Shown here in pieces: positions 6,489 to 13,956 of a DNA stretch of 14,426 nt. This DNA is from Paracoccaceae bacterium (GTDB lineage Bacteria > Pseudomonadota > Alphaproteobacteria > Rhodobacterales > Rhodobacteraceae), in NCBI GenBank assembly GCA_026709725.1, contig JAPOSK010000080.1, positions 1-14,426 of the forward strand. Reading direction: 5' to 3'. Under the pieces are notes generated by a model, which saw nothing but the letters and a program-made list of their open reading frames with translations, had not been told where the DNA came from and made no database searches. Position numbers and translations under genes: made by a program. The stretch's first letter is position 1; each line of letters starts with the position of its first letter.

Positions 6489-7442
6489 TCAGACAACCTC
6501 ACAGCGTAATGGTTCACCGTTCAAGGCGCGCACAACTTCCTCGGCGGCAAGGGTTTGCAGTCGGCGAACCGAAGCATCGGAGTAGAATGCCGCATGGGGA
6601 GAGAGCACAGAATTTGGTGCTGACCGCAAGGGTGAGGTTTCGGGCAGTGGCTCCGCTTCAAACACATCGAGACCCGCCGCAGAGATATGGCCGTTGATCA
6701 GCGCTGCGGCGAGCGCATCCTCATCGATCAGGCCACCACGCGAGGTATTGATAACCACGGCATCGGGTGGCAGTTTCCCAAGGGACTGGCCGTTGATCAT
6801 GTGATGCGTTTCTTTCGTCAGCGGAACATGAAGCGACAGGATATTCGCACGGGCAAGGGTGTCATCAAGGGAGCAGAGGGTAACACCGGCATCCCTTGCT
6901 GTGTCCGGGGAGATGAATGGATCATACGCAATGACGGTGCAGCCGAATGCCGCCATACGCTTCGCCACGGCCTGTGCAATCCGCCCAAAACCGACAAGTC
7001 CGACAATAAGCATCGGCAGTGAGCGAAGCGCACTGATGATTTTTGTGATCTCCCATTCCCCATGCCGGATGGCTGCATCGAATTTATGAACCTTCCTCGC
7101 GAGATAGACCGCCATTGCGACCGCGTGGTCTGCGACATCGTCCACACCATAATCCGGCACGTTGCAAACCCGCACACCAAGGCATTTTGCCGATCGAATA
7201 TCAACATTGTCGATGCCGACGCCGTACCGGACGACAACAGCACCAGGTGCGAGGCCTGCCATGACATTTCCGGTCATTGGTGCAAGGTTGTTCAGAACTG
7301 CATTGGCACCCCTGACTGCCTCTGCGGTCTCATGTTCATCGCTCAACTGAAGGGACCGGAGATCCGCGCCTGCCTTTCTGATCAGCGCTTCCTCGATACG
7401 CGTATTCCCAAATGCCTGATCGGTGATGACAACCCTTTTCAT
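6489..7442 (-). CDS. D-isomer-specific 2-hydroxyacid dehydrogenase (NAD-dependent)
   Basis: The 317-residue product is a cytoplasmic D-2-hydroxyacid dehydrogenase, interconverting a 2-keto acid and a D-2-hydroxy acid with NAD(P)H. The Rossmann motif is GLVGFG at 148-153, with an acidic residue at the next strand's end (YDPF, Asp174) that favours NAD. The catalytic triad is visible: Arg235 in NTSRGGLIDEDAL, Glu264 in GLDVFEAEP and His283 in LSPHAAFYS. The length is normal. The frame extends upstream to an ATG at 7535, but those 31 residues are Arg-rich and unlike the family, so I start at MKRVVITDQAF (7442). No strong ribosome binding site is seen. It is divergent from the sugar locus and could act on a related carbon source, but its substrate cannot be read from sequence. 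It resembles the C-terminal-binding-protein/phosphoglycerate dehydrogenase branch. Confidence 0.92.
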   Translation of the reverse strand: MKRVVITDQAFGNTRIEEALIRKAGADLRSLQLSDEHETAEAVRGANAVLNNLAPMTGNVMAGLAPGAVVVRYGVGIDNVDIRSAKCLGVRVCNVPDYGVDDVADHAVAMAVYLARKVHKFDAAIRHGEWEITKIISALRSLPMLIVGLVGFGRIAQAVAKRMAAFGCTVIAYDPFISPDTARDAGVTLCSLDDTLARANILSLHVPLTKETHHMINGQSLGKLPPDAVVINTSRGGLIDEDALAAALINGHISAAGLDVFEAEPLPETSPLRSAPNSVLSPHAAFYSDASVRRLQTLAAEEVVRALNGEPLRCEVV

Positions 7443-7733
7443 GACAGAATGCCGCGTGCAGCGAGGTCTTTCATGAGTGCCCGGGCTCCGAATTGCCAGG
7501 GTGCGGCCCTGTTCGAACAGGTCACGGTGTTCCACAATGAGCCAGGGCGCGGGGTTGACATGGTCACAACATCACCGATCTAATGCGTAAAGCCACCGCC
7601 GTTTCACCCCGATCCTGTGTAGGGGCAAACATGGTTCCTGTCAAAAGCATGAACCCCTCCGGATACTGATGGTTCGAGCCAAAGGCATGCAGGACAAGGT
7701 CCCCTGGAGAACGACTGATCCGGGCCCTGCTCG
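7443..7733. other. Divergent intergenic region before the transporter remnants
   Basis: This would have been the promoter region between the dehydrogenase (left) and the sugar transporter operon (right). I see no clear promoter, operator or recognisable solute-binding-protein remnant. The dehydrogenase frame is open up to 7535, which may be an artefact of the high GC content. Confidence 0.4.
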
Positions 7734-8160
7734 ATGTCACTGTCATTTCGAATGGTCTACCCCACCCTGCACAACCTGTCCATGTCCTTTACGGACCATG
7801 TCATGCGGGATGACCGAATTTCACCGGTCTTGCGAACTGCAGAACCGTCCTGCCCGATATGGTCTTCTGGTCAGCTCCGGGCCGAACCACCTCTGTGCCT
7901 GTGCTGTGCATCCGTGTCGAGCTGACTCCTGGAATGGTGCCGGTGCTTCTCCTGAACCGGGATTTCAGGGGACAGGGTCTTGTTCGCGGCCTGTTCTTCA
8001 TCCCACTGCCTGCATCACCGCTGTCAATGTCCCTGATGTGGAACTCCATCCTTCACATCCGGTTCGGCGTGGTGAAGACAGTGATCCGCTGGGCGGGATT
8101 TGATGCCGTTCCGTTCCTGTCGACGCCGGGACTCGCATTAAATCCTGTTGCCCTTATCAC
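7734..8160 (+). pseudogene. Decayed sugar ABC permease, MalF/UgpA type
   Basis: Two frames together recover the N-terminal two thirds of a binding-protein-dependent sugar permease. The first frame gives MVYPTLHNLSMSFTD, matching the first-membrane-helix exit YPLLYSLYLSFTD of the family. Near 7811-7822 the match shifts to another frame, which reads FTGLANCRTVLPDMVFWSA, then VPVLLLNRDFRGQGLVRGLFF, then MSLMWNSILHIRFGVVKT and LSTPGLALNPVALI. The family norm is about 290-320 residues; the later helices and the EAA loop are gone, and the next permease follows directly at about 8161. The frameshift, the TGA at 7811 in the second frame and the missing 3' half make this a pseudogene. In intact form it would have formed an inner-membrane channel with the second permease. 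Confidence 0.8.
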
Positions 8161-8613
8161 AATCCGGCAGCGACTGCCCTTTGCATCGCCATCTCAACAC
8201 GGATGTTTCCCGGTGCCGTTGCAGCCATCCCTTTCTTTCTGCTGTTTCGGGAACTCCGGCTGCCTGATACCCACACCGGGCTTGCCCTGCTCCATGTCTA
8301 CTTCAAAATGAGTTTTGCAACCTTTTGCTGTATGGATTTTTCCTGAAATACCGGAAAGCCTGGAAAGGACAGAAATGCTTGATGGCCATGATCGTCTCCC
8401 GATCCCACGACGGATTGCCCCACTGATCAGGCCGGGGATGGCAATCACGACAATGTTCTGTCCGGTCTGGTCATTATTCCGGGGTTCAGTTGAAATTCAG
8501 CGGGACCCAAGGCCGCTCTCATGTCTCTTGCTGCCCCCCCCCGCCCTGTTTGCGGCCCGGATCATGCAGAAACATGTCATCTGCGGACTGACTTCTGGCG
8601 CAGCTGAGGGACA
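8161..8613 (+). pseudogene. Decayed sugar ABC permease, MalG/UgpE type
   Basis: The 5' half is missing. One frame gives STRMFPGAVAAIPFFLLFRE then LRLPDTHTGLALLHVYF, matching the MalG-family stretch before the EAA loop, and hits a TGA at about 8343. The match continues in the next frame as PEIPESLERTEMLDGHDRLP, the degraded EAA motif (family E-E-A-A-x-x-D-G), then RRIAPLIRPGMAITTMFC. After a gap with a nine-C run at 8534-8542 comes the family C-terminus, IMQKHVICGLTSGAAEG. At least one frameshift and an internal deletion are present. The deletion between the two permeases appears to have removed the end of the first and the start of the second. Confidence 0.8.
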
Positions 8614-8627
8614 GGAATGCGGAGATT

Positions 8628-9722
8628 GTGGACGGATTGTTCCGGGGTCTGGTCGGGCTCATCGGTATCCACCTCCCCTGGCCCGCCGGTGTCGAGACCC
8701 GCATTGAGATATATCCGGGATTGGTGATCGGTTCTGTCTTCATGATCCGGCTCCGGGGTCCTGCGCAGTGCAATGTTGCTCCGGCACTTGAATCCTGTGC
8801 GCTGTACTCACCGATGACTGTGCATGAAAATATTGAATTTCCACTGCGTGCACGAAAGGTCAGCTGGCCTGTGACCAGAACAGGAGTTGCCAATGCTGCG
8901 TCAATGTTCGGAATTGATGACCTTCTGGATCGGAAACCATCGGCACTGCCCGGCGAGTCGCAGCGGGTCTGGATTGCACGGGCACTTGTGCGGAACCCCA
9001 GTGTCATGCTGCCTGATGAGCCGCACTCGCACACTGATTATCGACTGCGCACTGAATTGCCCGTGAAGATACGACGCATGCGCGACGAAATGCGGGCAAC
9101 GACACTCCATGTCACCCACGATCAGGAAGAAGCCGTTGCCCTGTCAGACCGGATTATTGTCATGAACAATGCGGAGATTCGGCAGATCGGAGATGGTGAG
9201 ACACTCCGGAAGCGTCCCGTCAACATCTATGTCGCCGGATTTCCCGGTGATCCGGCAATGAATTCCATTGAAGTGGACTCCCGTGATGGATACTGTGCCA
9301 CCCGGGCAGGCCGCATGAAGGGCGGCGAACCCGTTGGGGTGGCAGGTGATGCCGGCCCGAGGCCTGACTTTCGACCGGGGCACGCCCGGATCCGGTCCAC
9401 CTCAGATGCAGCTGAGGGATTCCACAGTCCGGTCCGGGTCAATGGGTTCCGCGGCGAACGCTGTATTGTGACGGTCGAAACCGGGAGCGGGAAGATGAGG
9501 ACGATCGACACCGGGAAACATCCGGATGAGATGGGGCGCTATTCACGCCGTCTCAATTCCGGCACTGTCGCGGTCAATGCAGCGGATGCCGGGATTATCA
9601 ACGCCCCCTATGGAGGCTGGAAACAATCCGGTGTCGGTGGTGAGAATGGTCGGGAAGGCCTGCCCGAACACCTTGATTTCAAACATGTCCGCATCTGCTG
9701 CGATGAGGGAGTCGGGGCATGA
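8628..9722 (+). pseudogene. Chimeric remnant: sugar ABC ATPase (MalK/UgpC type) joined to aldehyde dehydrogenase tail
   Basis: One uninterrupted 364-codon frame starts at GTG 8628. Residues of about 55-230 match a MalK-type ATPase: ALYSPMTVHENIEFPLR after the Q-loop, the signature degraded to SALPGESQRVWIARALV (family LSGGQRQR), the Walker B area MLPDEPHSHTDYRLR, and the switch His in LHVTHDQEEAVALSDRI. The Walker A GxxGxGKST motif is absent, so ATP binding should be lost. A weak TOBE-like part follows. From about 9500 the frame becomes an aldehyde dehydrogenase C-terminus (NSGTVAVN, NAPYGGWKQSGVGGENGREG, LDFKHVRI). No ALDH catalytic Cys or NAD domain is present. The stop overlaps the xylB start as ATGA, so translating the remnant may still help initiate xylB. 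Most likely it is a deletion product that happens to stay open. Confidence 0.82.
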
Positions 9723-11242
9723 CCGGTGCCTATCTCGGCATCGATATCGGAACATCAGGGTGCAAGTCGCTCATGCTGTCAACTGACGGTGTTGTTCTCG
9801 GTGCAGAAACCGCCACATACGATTTTCAGCAGCCGCAGTCCGGCTGGTCCGAGCAGGACCCGGCAATCTGGCGAAAGGGAGTCAGGAAAACCGTCCGGAC
9901 CCTGATCAGCACAACCGATGCCGAAGTCCGGTGCATTGGTCTCTCCGGGCAGATGCATGGCATGACAGCACTTGATGCATCCCACCGCATCATCCGTCCG
10001 GCAATTCTCTGGAATGATCAGCGGAACGAAGCCCAGTGTGAGCAGATTACCGGGATGTGCGGGGGGCTTGGGGGGCTGATTCAACTGGTCGGCAATCGCA
10101 TGCTCCCCGGTTTCACCGGTGGTAAAATCCTCTGGTACCAGCAGAATGAACCCGATCTTTATGAGCGGACCCGGTACATCCTCAATCCAAAAGACTACCT
10201 GCGGCTTGTCCTGACCGGCGAGATTGCAACCGAAGGCAGCGATGCTTCAGGAACAGGTCTCTTCGATGTCAGAAAACAGCAATGGTGCCGCCCGCTCATC
10301 AAGAGGATCGGTCTGGAGCACCATCACCTTGCACCGGTCTGCAGCTCCCTTGATGTGACAGGCTACACCACAGCATCAGCAGCCGATGAGTTTGGAATCG
10401 CGCCCGGAGTTCCCGTGATTGGCGGCGGTGGAGATGCAGTCATTCAAACACTTGGATCAGGTGTGAGGCAGCCGGGAAGTCTGCAAACGACAATTGGAAC
10501 AGCCGGTATTGTTGCCACACTCCTTGACCGGCCTCTGGAAAACAGTCTTGGCCGCGTCCAACTGTCTTGCAATGTGCTGCCCGAGACCTGGCACTGCATG
10601 GGCGTATCCCTGAATGCCGGCAGTGCGCTCAAATGGTGGAAGGACATTCAGTCCGGCCAGGAGACGGGTGTGGCATCGTATGACGATCTGGAGTCGATTG
10701 CGACCGGTGTGGCACCGGGGTCCGAGGGTCTCATCTTCCTGCCGTATCTGATGGGCGAGCGGTGCCCATGGCCTGACCCGCATATAAGTGCGGCTTTTGT
10801 GGGCGTGCGTTCACATCATGATCACACCCACTTCTACAGGGCTGTCTTCGAGGGAATCATCCTCTCGCTCCGGGATATCGCAACACAGGTCTGCCCGGGA
10901 AGCCAGTGGGACACGGGCGCTATCGTGTCATCGGGGGGCGGTTCCTCCTCCCGATTCTGGAATCAGATGCTGGCGGATATGTTTGGGGCAAGAACCACTG
11001 TTGTCGAGAGTGCCTCACATGGTGCAGCATTCGGCGCGGCACTCCTTGCCGGCATCCATGACGGCGCCTGGTCCGATCGCGCGATTGACACGGTCTGCAG
11101 GGTCAAGGCCGAGTGGCAACCCGATACCGACCTGAAATCCCGGTATGATGAACTCTTCGATATCTACCGGACATTGTATGATGCATTGAAGCAAGCCTCT
11201 CATCGTCTCTCGGGAGTCCTGCCGGAGGAGATCAGCCGGTGA
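9719..11242 (+). CDS. xylB: Xylulokinase (FGGY carbohydrate kinase)
   Basis: The 507-residue product should phosphorylate D-xylulose with ATP to xylulose 5-phosphate, which enters the pentose phosphate pathway. FGGY landmarks are in order: the N-terminal phosphate-binding loop GIDIGTSGCKS (7-17), LSGQMHGM (75-82), ILWNDQRN (96-103), the catalytic base Asp239 in GGGGDAVIQ, the second ATP-binding motif TTIGTAGIV (257-265), LPYLMGERCPWPDP (341-354), and SSGGGSSSRFWNQMLAD (404-420). The length is normal and no key residue is missing. GAGGGAG at 9705-9711 is a good ribosome binding site. The ATG overlaps the stop of the preceding chimeric frame, and its own TGA overlaps the next gene's GTG. Ribulokinase and other FGGY kinases are the alternatives; the IGLSGQMHG and GGGDAVIQ motifs favour xylulokinase. 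Confidence 0.92.
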   Translation: MTGAYLGIDIGTSGCKSLMLSTDGVVLGAETATYDFQQPQSGWSEQDPAIWRKGVRKTVRTLISTTDAEVRCIGLSGQMHGMTALDASHRIIRPAILWNDQRNEAQCEQITGMCGGLGGLIQLVGNRMLPGFTGGKILWYQQNEPDLYERTRYILNPKDYLRLVLTGEIATEGSDASGTGLFDVRKQQWCRPLIKRIGLEHHHLAPVCSSLDVTGYTTASAADEFGIAPGVPVIGGGGDAVIQTLGSGVRQPGSLQTTIGTAGIVATLLDRPLENSLGRVQLSCNVLPETWHCMGVSLNAGSALKWWKDIQSGQETGVASYDDLESIATGVAPGSEGLIFLPYLMGERCPWPDPHISAAFVGVRSHHDHTHFYRAVFEGIILSLRDIATQVCPGSQWDTGAIVSSGGGSSSRFWNQMLADMFGARTTVVESASHGAAFGAALLAGIHDGAWSDRAIDTVCRVKAEWQPDTDLKSRYDELFDIYRTLYDALKQASHRLSGVLPEEISR

Positions 11243-11949
11243 GGGAAGATGATGGACCGGCGGCATCCGCCGCTGTATTTGATCTGGACGGGACACTGAT
11301 CGACAGCACCCCCCTGATCGACAGCACCCCCGATATCACATCTGCCATGAACAGGGTCATGAATGGAATTGGGAAAGAATGTCTTGACGTATCTTATGTG
11401 GAATCATTCATAGGCAATGGTTCACGTTCAATGATCCGTCGAATATTCGATGACATGAAAATTGACCACTCCCCCGCGGAACTGAACCGGTATCTTGAAG
11501 ACTACATGCAGTTTTATGCTGAAGAACCCGTCAGCAGGACATCTTTATATCCCAATGTCCGGAATGACCTTGGGGCCCTGCATTCCCGCGGCATCAAACT
11601 GGGCATATGCACAAACAAGCCGCACGCGCTGGCAAAAATCGTGCTCCGCAATCTGCGGATTGATCACCTCTTCGATGTCGTGCTGGGTGCCGATGCTGTC
11701 ACCAGCCGGAAACCACACAGGCAACATTTGCTCAGCGTCATAGAGGAGCTGGGAATCACGCCGGAACGATCAGTCTATGTTGGTGACACAGAGATTGACT
11801 TTGCTTGTGCGCAATCGGCGGGTGTACGCTTTTTCCTTGTCGGCTGGGGCGGCGGTCGGTTTATCAGCGACACGCAGAGGGCAAGACTTTCCCGACTTGT
11901 TGATATTCTTCCCGCAGTTGCTGGAACCGGCGGGACCGCAAAGGGATGA
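11239..11949 (+). CDS. HAD-family phosphatase, phosphoglycolate-phosphatase-like, with 6-residue insertion
   Basis: The 236-residue product is a HAD hydrolase that removes phosphate from a small phosphorylated metabolite. Motif I is VFDLDGTLIDS with Asp15 (nucleophile) and Asp17; motif II is Thr125 in CTNKP; motif III is Lys158 in SRKPH; motif IV is VGDTEID with Asp183 and Asp187. A helical cap domain lies at about 30-100. It closely resembles Gph-type phosphoglycolate phosphatases, but sugar-phosphate phosphatases share this plan, so no symbol is given. LIDSTP occurs twice in a row (20-25, 26-31) right after motif I because of an 18-bp duplication; relatives have it once, so activity may be affected. 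GGAGGAG (11224-11230) precedes the GTG start, which overlaps the xylB stop. Confidence 0.88.
   Translation: MREDDGPAASAAVFDLDGTLIDSTPLIDSTPDITSAMNRVMNGIGKECLDVSYVESFIGNGSRSMIRRIFDDMKIDHSPAELNRYLEDYMQFYAEEPVSRTSLYPNVRNDLGALHSRGIKLGICTNKPHALAKIVLRNLRIDHLFDVVLGADAVTSRKPHRQHLLSVIEELGITPERSVYVGDTEIDFACAQSAGVRFFLVGWGGGRFISDTQRARLSRLVDILPAVAGTGGTAKG
11296..11331 (+). repeat. Perfect 18-bp tandem duplication in the HAD gene
   Basis: The 18-bp unit CTGATCGACAGCACCCCC occurs twice with no spacer (11296-11313, 11314-11331). It repeats LIDSTP immediately after the catalytic FDLDGT motif. Perfect identity, including third codon positions, indicates a recent slippage or recombination event. Confidence 0.97.
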
Positions 11950-12782
11950 CAGAAAGCCTTCTCTCCAAGGTCAGCCCTGCCCTCCCGGATATGGGCAGGG
12001 CTGAACGGCATGCTGCCGAATATGTCCGCAGAATGCCCGCACGGGCAATAAAAATGAATATGGCCTCACCTGCACAAGCATGTGGGGTGAGTGACCCGAC
12101 GATTGTTCGTCTCTTCCGGCACTTCGGATTTGAGGCCTACGACGGGTTCAGGACACGGCTCGTCCAGGACCTGGTTCCGACCGCACCGCTTTCCTGCGAG
12201 CCGATACGGCCCGGAGATGCAGCAGCCGAGGGGGTTCGCAAAACCTGTCACAACTCAATCAGTGCAATCCGGCGTGCATTGCAGGACTTTTCCATTCCGG
12301 ATGTTGGGGCCGCCGCCTGGATTCCCAACACGGCGCGCTGGATTGGGATTGTTGGCACGGGGATGTCTGAAATCACAGCCCTTGATGCAGGGCACAGGTT
12401 CGGCCGACCTGGTCTGAGATATGAGGCGATCATCCACACATCACGCCAGTCGGCACTGGCCCATGACATTCAGGATGATGATGCAATCCCTGCATTTTCA
12501 CAGTCAGAGGTGACCAGACGCCCGGTCGAACCGGCGAGAGGCGCAAGGCCGGGGGCGGCAGTCGTCGCGGTTGCCGCGCCCAACAGCCCCCCTGCCCGCG
12601 TTTCGACCTTGCGCGTCGGGATCACTCCCCATGAACATATGAAGATCATGACGCCGCTGGCATCACGCCTGAAGGGCCGGCCTCTGACCAGCATGCTGAC
12701 CTCAACACTCTTGATTGCAAATGGTGAGGAATTTCCTGATCAGCTGCCGGCCCCCGATCCATGGATCACGGAGAAACCCTGA
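11946..12782 (+). CDS. MurR/RpiR-family transcriptional regulator with diverged SIS domain
   Basis: The 278-residue product has the two-part RpiR plan. An N-terminal winged helix-turn-helix (about residues 15-80) includes MASPAQACGVSDPTIVRLFR then FGFEAYDGFRTRL, which is typical. A C-terminal SIS domain (about 120-250) includes WIGIVGTGMSEITALDAGHRF, where relatives have GxGxS with A or Q variants. Such proteins bind DNA and respond to a phosphosugar, usually controlling the operon they sit in; here that would be the pentose genes. The usual phosphosugar loop (SxTGxTxE in relatives) reads SQSEVTRRPVEP, and the following strand is Ala- and Pro-rich, so ligand binding may be weakened or altered. 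The start overlaps the HAD stop (ATGA) and the stop overlaps the rpiA start (TGATG). Length is near normal. Confidence 0.82.
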   Translation: MTESLLSKVSPALPDMGRAERHAAEYVRRMPARAIKMNMASPAQACGVSDPTIVRLFRHFGFEAYDGFRTRLVQDLVPTAPLSCEPIRPGDAAAEGVRKTCHNSISAIRRALQDFSIPDVGAAAWIPNTARWIGIVGTGMSEITALDAGHRFGRPGLRYEAIIHTSRQSALAHDIQDDDAIPAFSQSEVTRRPVEPARGARPGAAVVAVAAPNSPPARVSTLRVGITPHEHMKIMTPLASRLKGRPLTSMLTSTLLIANGEEFPDQLPAPDPWITEKP

Positions 12783-13507
12783 TGGACACCGAATATGCAC
12801 CCCAGGATCTGGCAAAAATCACTGCGGCGCAGGCGGCACTCAAGCAGTTCGTATCCAATGGAATCAGGATTGGACTCGGTTCCGGGACAACATCGCATTT
12901 TTTTGTCCGTACGCTGGGAAAGGCGGTCCGGAACGGGCTGGAAATCGTTGCAACGACAACCTCGCGCAGCACGACATCAGTCGCCACAGATGCCGGCATT
13001 GCCGTCACGGACATCAATGCCATTGATCAGCTGGATCTGGTCATTGACGGTTCGGATGAAATTGACGAAAATCTCAGATGCATCAAGGGCGGCGGCGGCT
13101 GCCTGCTGTGGGAAAAAATCGTCGCACACGCCGCAAGGGAGGTGATCATCATCTGTGATGAGTCGAAACTGGTCACCTGTCTCGGCACCTTTCCTCTCCC
13201 GGTTGAAGTTGTTCAGTTCGGCTGGAAACGGACTCGGGACCAGATTGTGCAGATCCTGGCTGACGTCGGCGTGCCCCGCCCTGCCCTGACACGGAGAACG
13301 CAAAATGGCCACCCGGTCACAACCGACAGCGGCAACTACTTCATCGCTTGTCAGTGCAGCCGGATTGAACAGCCGGAATCTCTTGAAAAATCACTGAATG
13401 CAATTCCCGGTGTTGTTGAAAACGGCCTGTTCACACGCGAGGTGACGGGAATGGTTGTCGGACATCATGATCAGTCCACACGGACGATTCTCCGGAACAG
13501 TTCGTGA
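12782..13507 (+). CDS. rpiA: Ribose-5-phosphate isomerase A
   Basis: The 241-residue product should interconvert ribose 5-phosphate and ribulose 5-phosphate in the non-oxidative pentose phosphate pathway. The phosphate-binding loop is GLGSGTTS (31-38). The catalytic residues line up with the E. coli enzyme (D81, D84, K94, E103) as Asp89 and Asp92 in DGSDEID, Lys102 in IKGGGG and Glu111 in LLWEKIV. Later family segments LPVEVVQFGW and SLNAIPGVVENGLF are present. One oddity is Trp110, where relatives usually have Arg before Glu-Lys. I chose the ATG at 12782, which overlaps the regulator's stop as TGATG and has GGAG at 12770-12773, over an in-frame ATG at 12761. It is the last gene of the coupled chain; a 110-base gap follows. 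Confidence 0.95.
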   Translation: MDTEYAPQDLAKITAAQAALKQFVSNGIRIGLGSGTTSHFFVRTLGKAVRNGLEIVATTTSRSTTSVATDAGIAVTDINAIDQLDLVIDGSDEIDENLRCIKGGGGCLLWEKIVAHAAREVIIICDESKLVTCLGTFPLPVEVVQFGWKRTRDQIVQILADVGVPRPALTRRTQNGHPVTTDSGNYFIACQCSRIEQPESLEKSLNAIPGVVENGLFTREVTGMVVGHHDQSTRTILRNSS

Positions 13508-13617
13508 CAGCAAAAGATGTCATCGGGCCACGGATGATCATATTCTGAATGGTAACTCCATTGAGATACCCTCACCCATCTGACTGGAAGTGGGGTGCCT
13601 AAAAAATCTATTCCCCT
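13508..13617 (+). promoter_or_regulatory. Likely promoter/operator region of the hipBA-like pair
   Basis: This 110-base gap separates rpiA from the HipB-like gene. It has an ATGATCAT palindrome (13534-13541) and an inverted repeat CACCC (13573-13577) / GGGTG (13593-13597), either of which could be an autoregulatory operator. TTGAGA at 13561 is a possible -35, but no good -10 sits at proper spacing. There is no obvious terminator for rpiA. Confidence 0.3.
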
Positions 13618-13956
13618 ATGCCAAAACCCGCACAGAGACACTATTCCCGCTATGCCCGGGAGGCCGCAGAGCTTCTTGGGCTGATGATTCATACCGCACG
13701 CATCGAAAGCAATTCCACAGTCGCCGATGTCGCCGAACGCGCTGGAATATCACGCGGCCTCGTACACCGCATCGAAAAAGGCGAAATGGGCTCATCCATC
13801 GGTGCAGCTTTCGAGGTGGCTGCTGTTGTCGGGCTGCACCTATTCGAATCTGAACCGACAGCGCTCACATGTCATCTGTCTGCGGAACGCGGCAAGCTCA
13901 CGCTGCTACCACAATCAGCCCGCACCGGAACGACGACGGTGAAGGATGACTTCTGA
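13618..13956 (+). CDS. HipB-like XRE-family helix-turn-helix antitoxin/regulator
   Basis: The 112-residue product carries a single XRE-type helix-turn-helix at about residues 18-75, with STVADVAERAGISRGLVHRIEKGE as helices 2-3 and the family Arg-x-Glu-x-Gly motif. Its position directly before a HipA-like gene, with an 11-base overlap, marks it as the HipB-type partner. Such proteins bind the operator as dimers, repress their operon and hold the toxin inactive. The C-terminal tail (about 80-112) is short and basic to neutral, with no domain. The ATG at 13618 lacks a clear Shine-Dalgarno sequence. It might still act as a regulator if the adjacent toxin is broken. Confidence 0.85.
   Translation: MPKPAQRHYSRYAREAAELLGLMIHTARIESNSTVADVAERAGISRGLVHRIEKGEMGSSIGAAFEVAAVVGLHLFESEPTALTCHLSAERGKLTLLPQSARTGTTTVKDDF

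Noticed and set aside
7062..7583. Plus-strand open frame of 173 codons
   Set aside because: Antisense to the 2-hydroxyacid dehydrogenase, whose catalytic triad and Rossmann motif are clear.
7665..7690. GGTTCGAGCC, resembling a tRNA T-arm
   Set aside because: The flanking bases do not form the T-stem, and no acceptor stem or anticodon arm can be drawn around it.
10477..10520. Apparent loss of the Ser in the kinase GTSG motif (GTAG here)
   Set aside because: From memory, xylulokinases with the GGGDAVIQ motif also carry GTAG, so I treat it as subfamily normal and not as damage.
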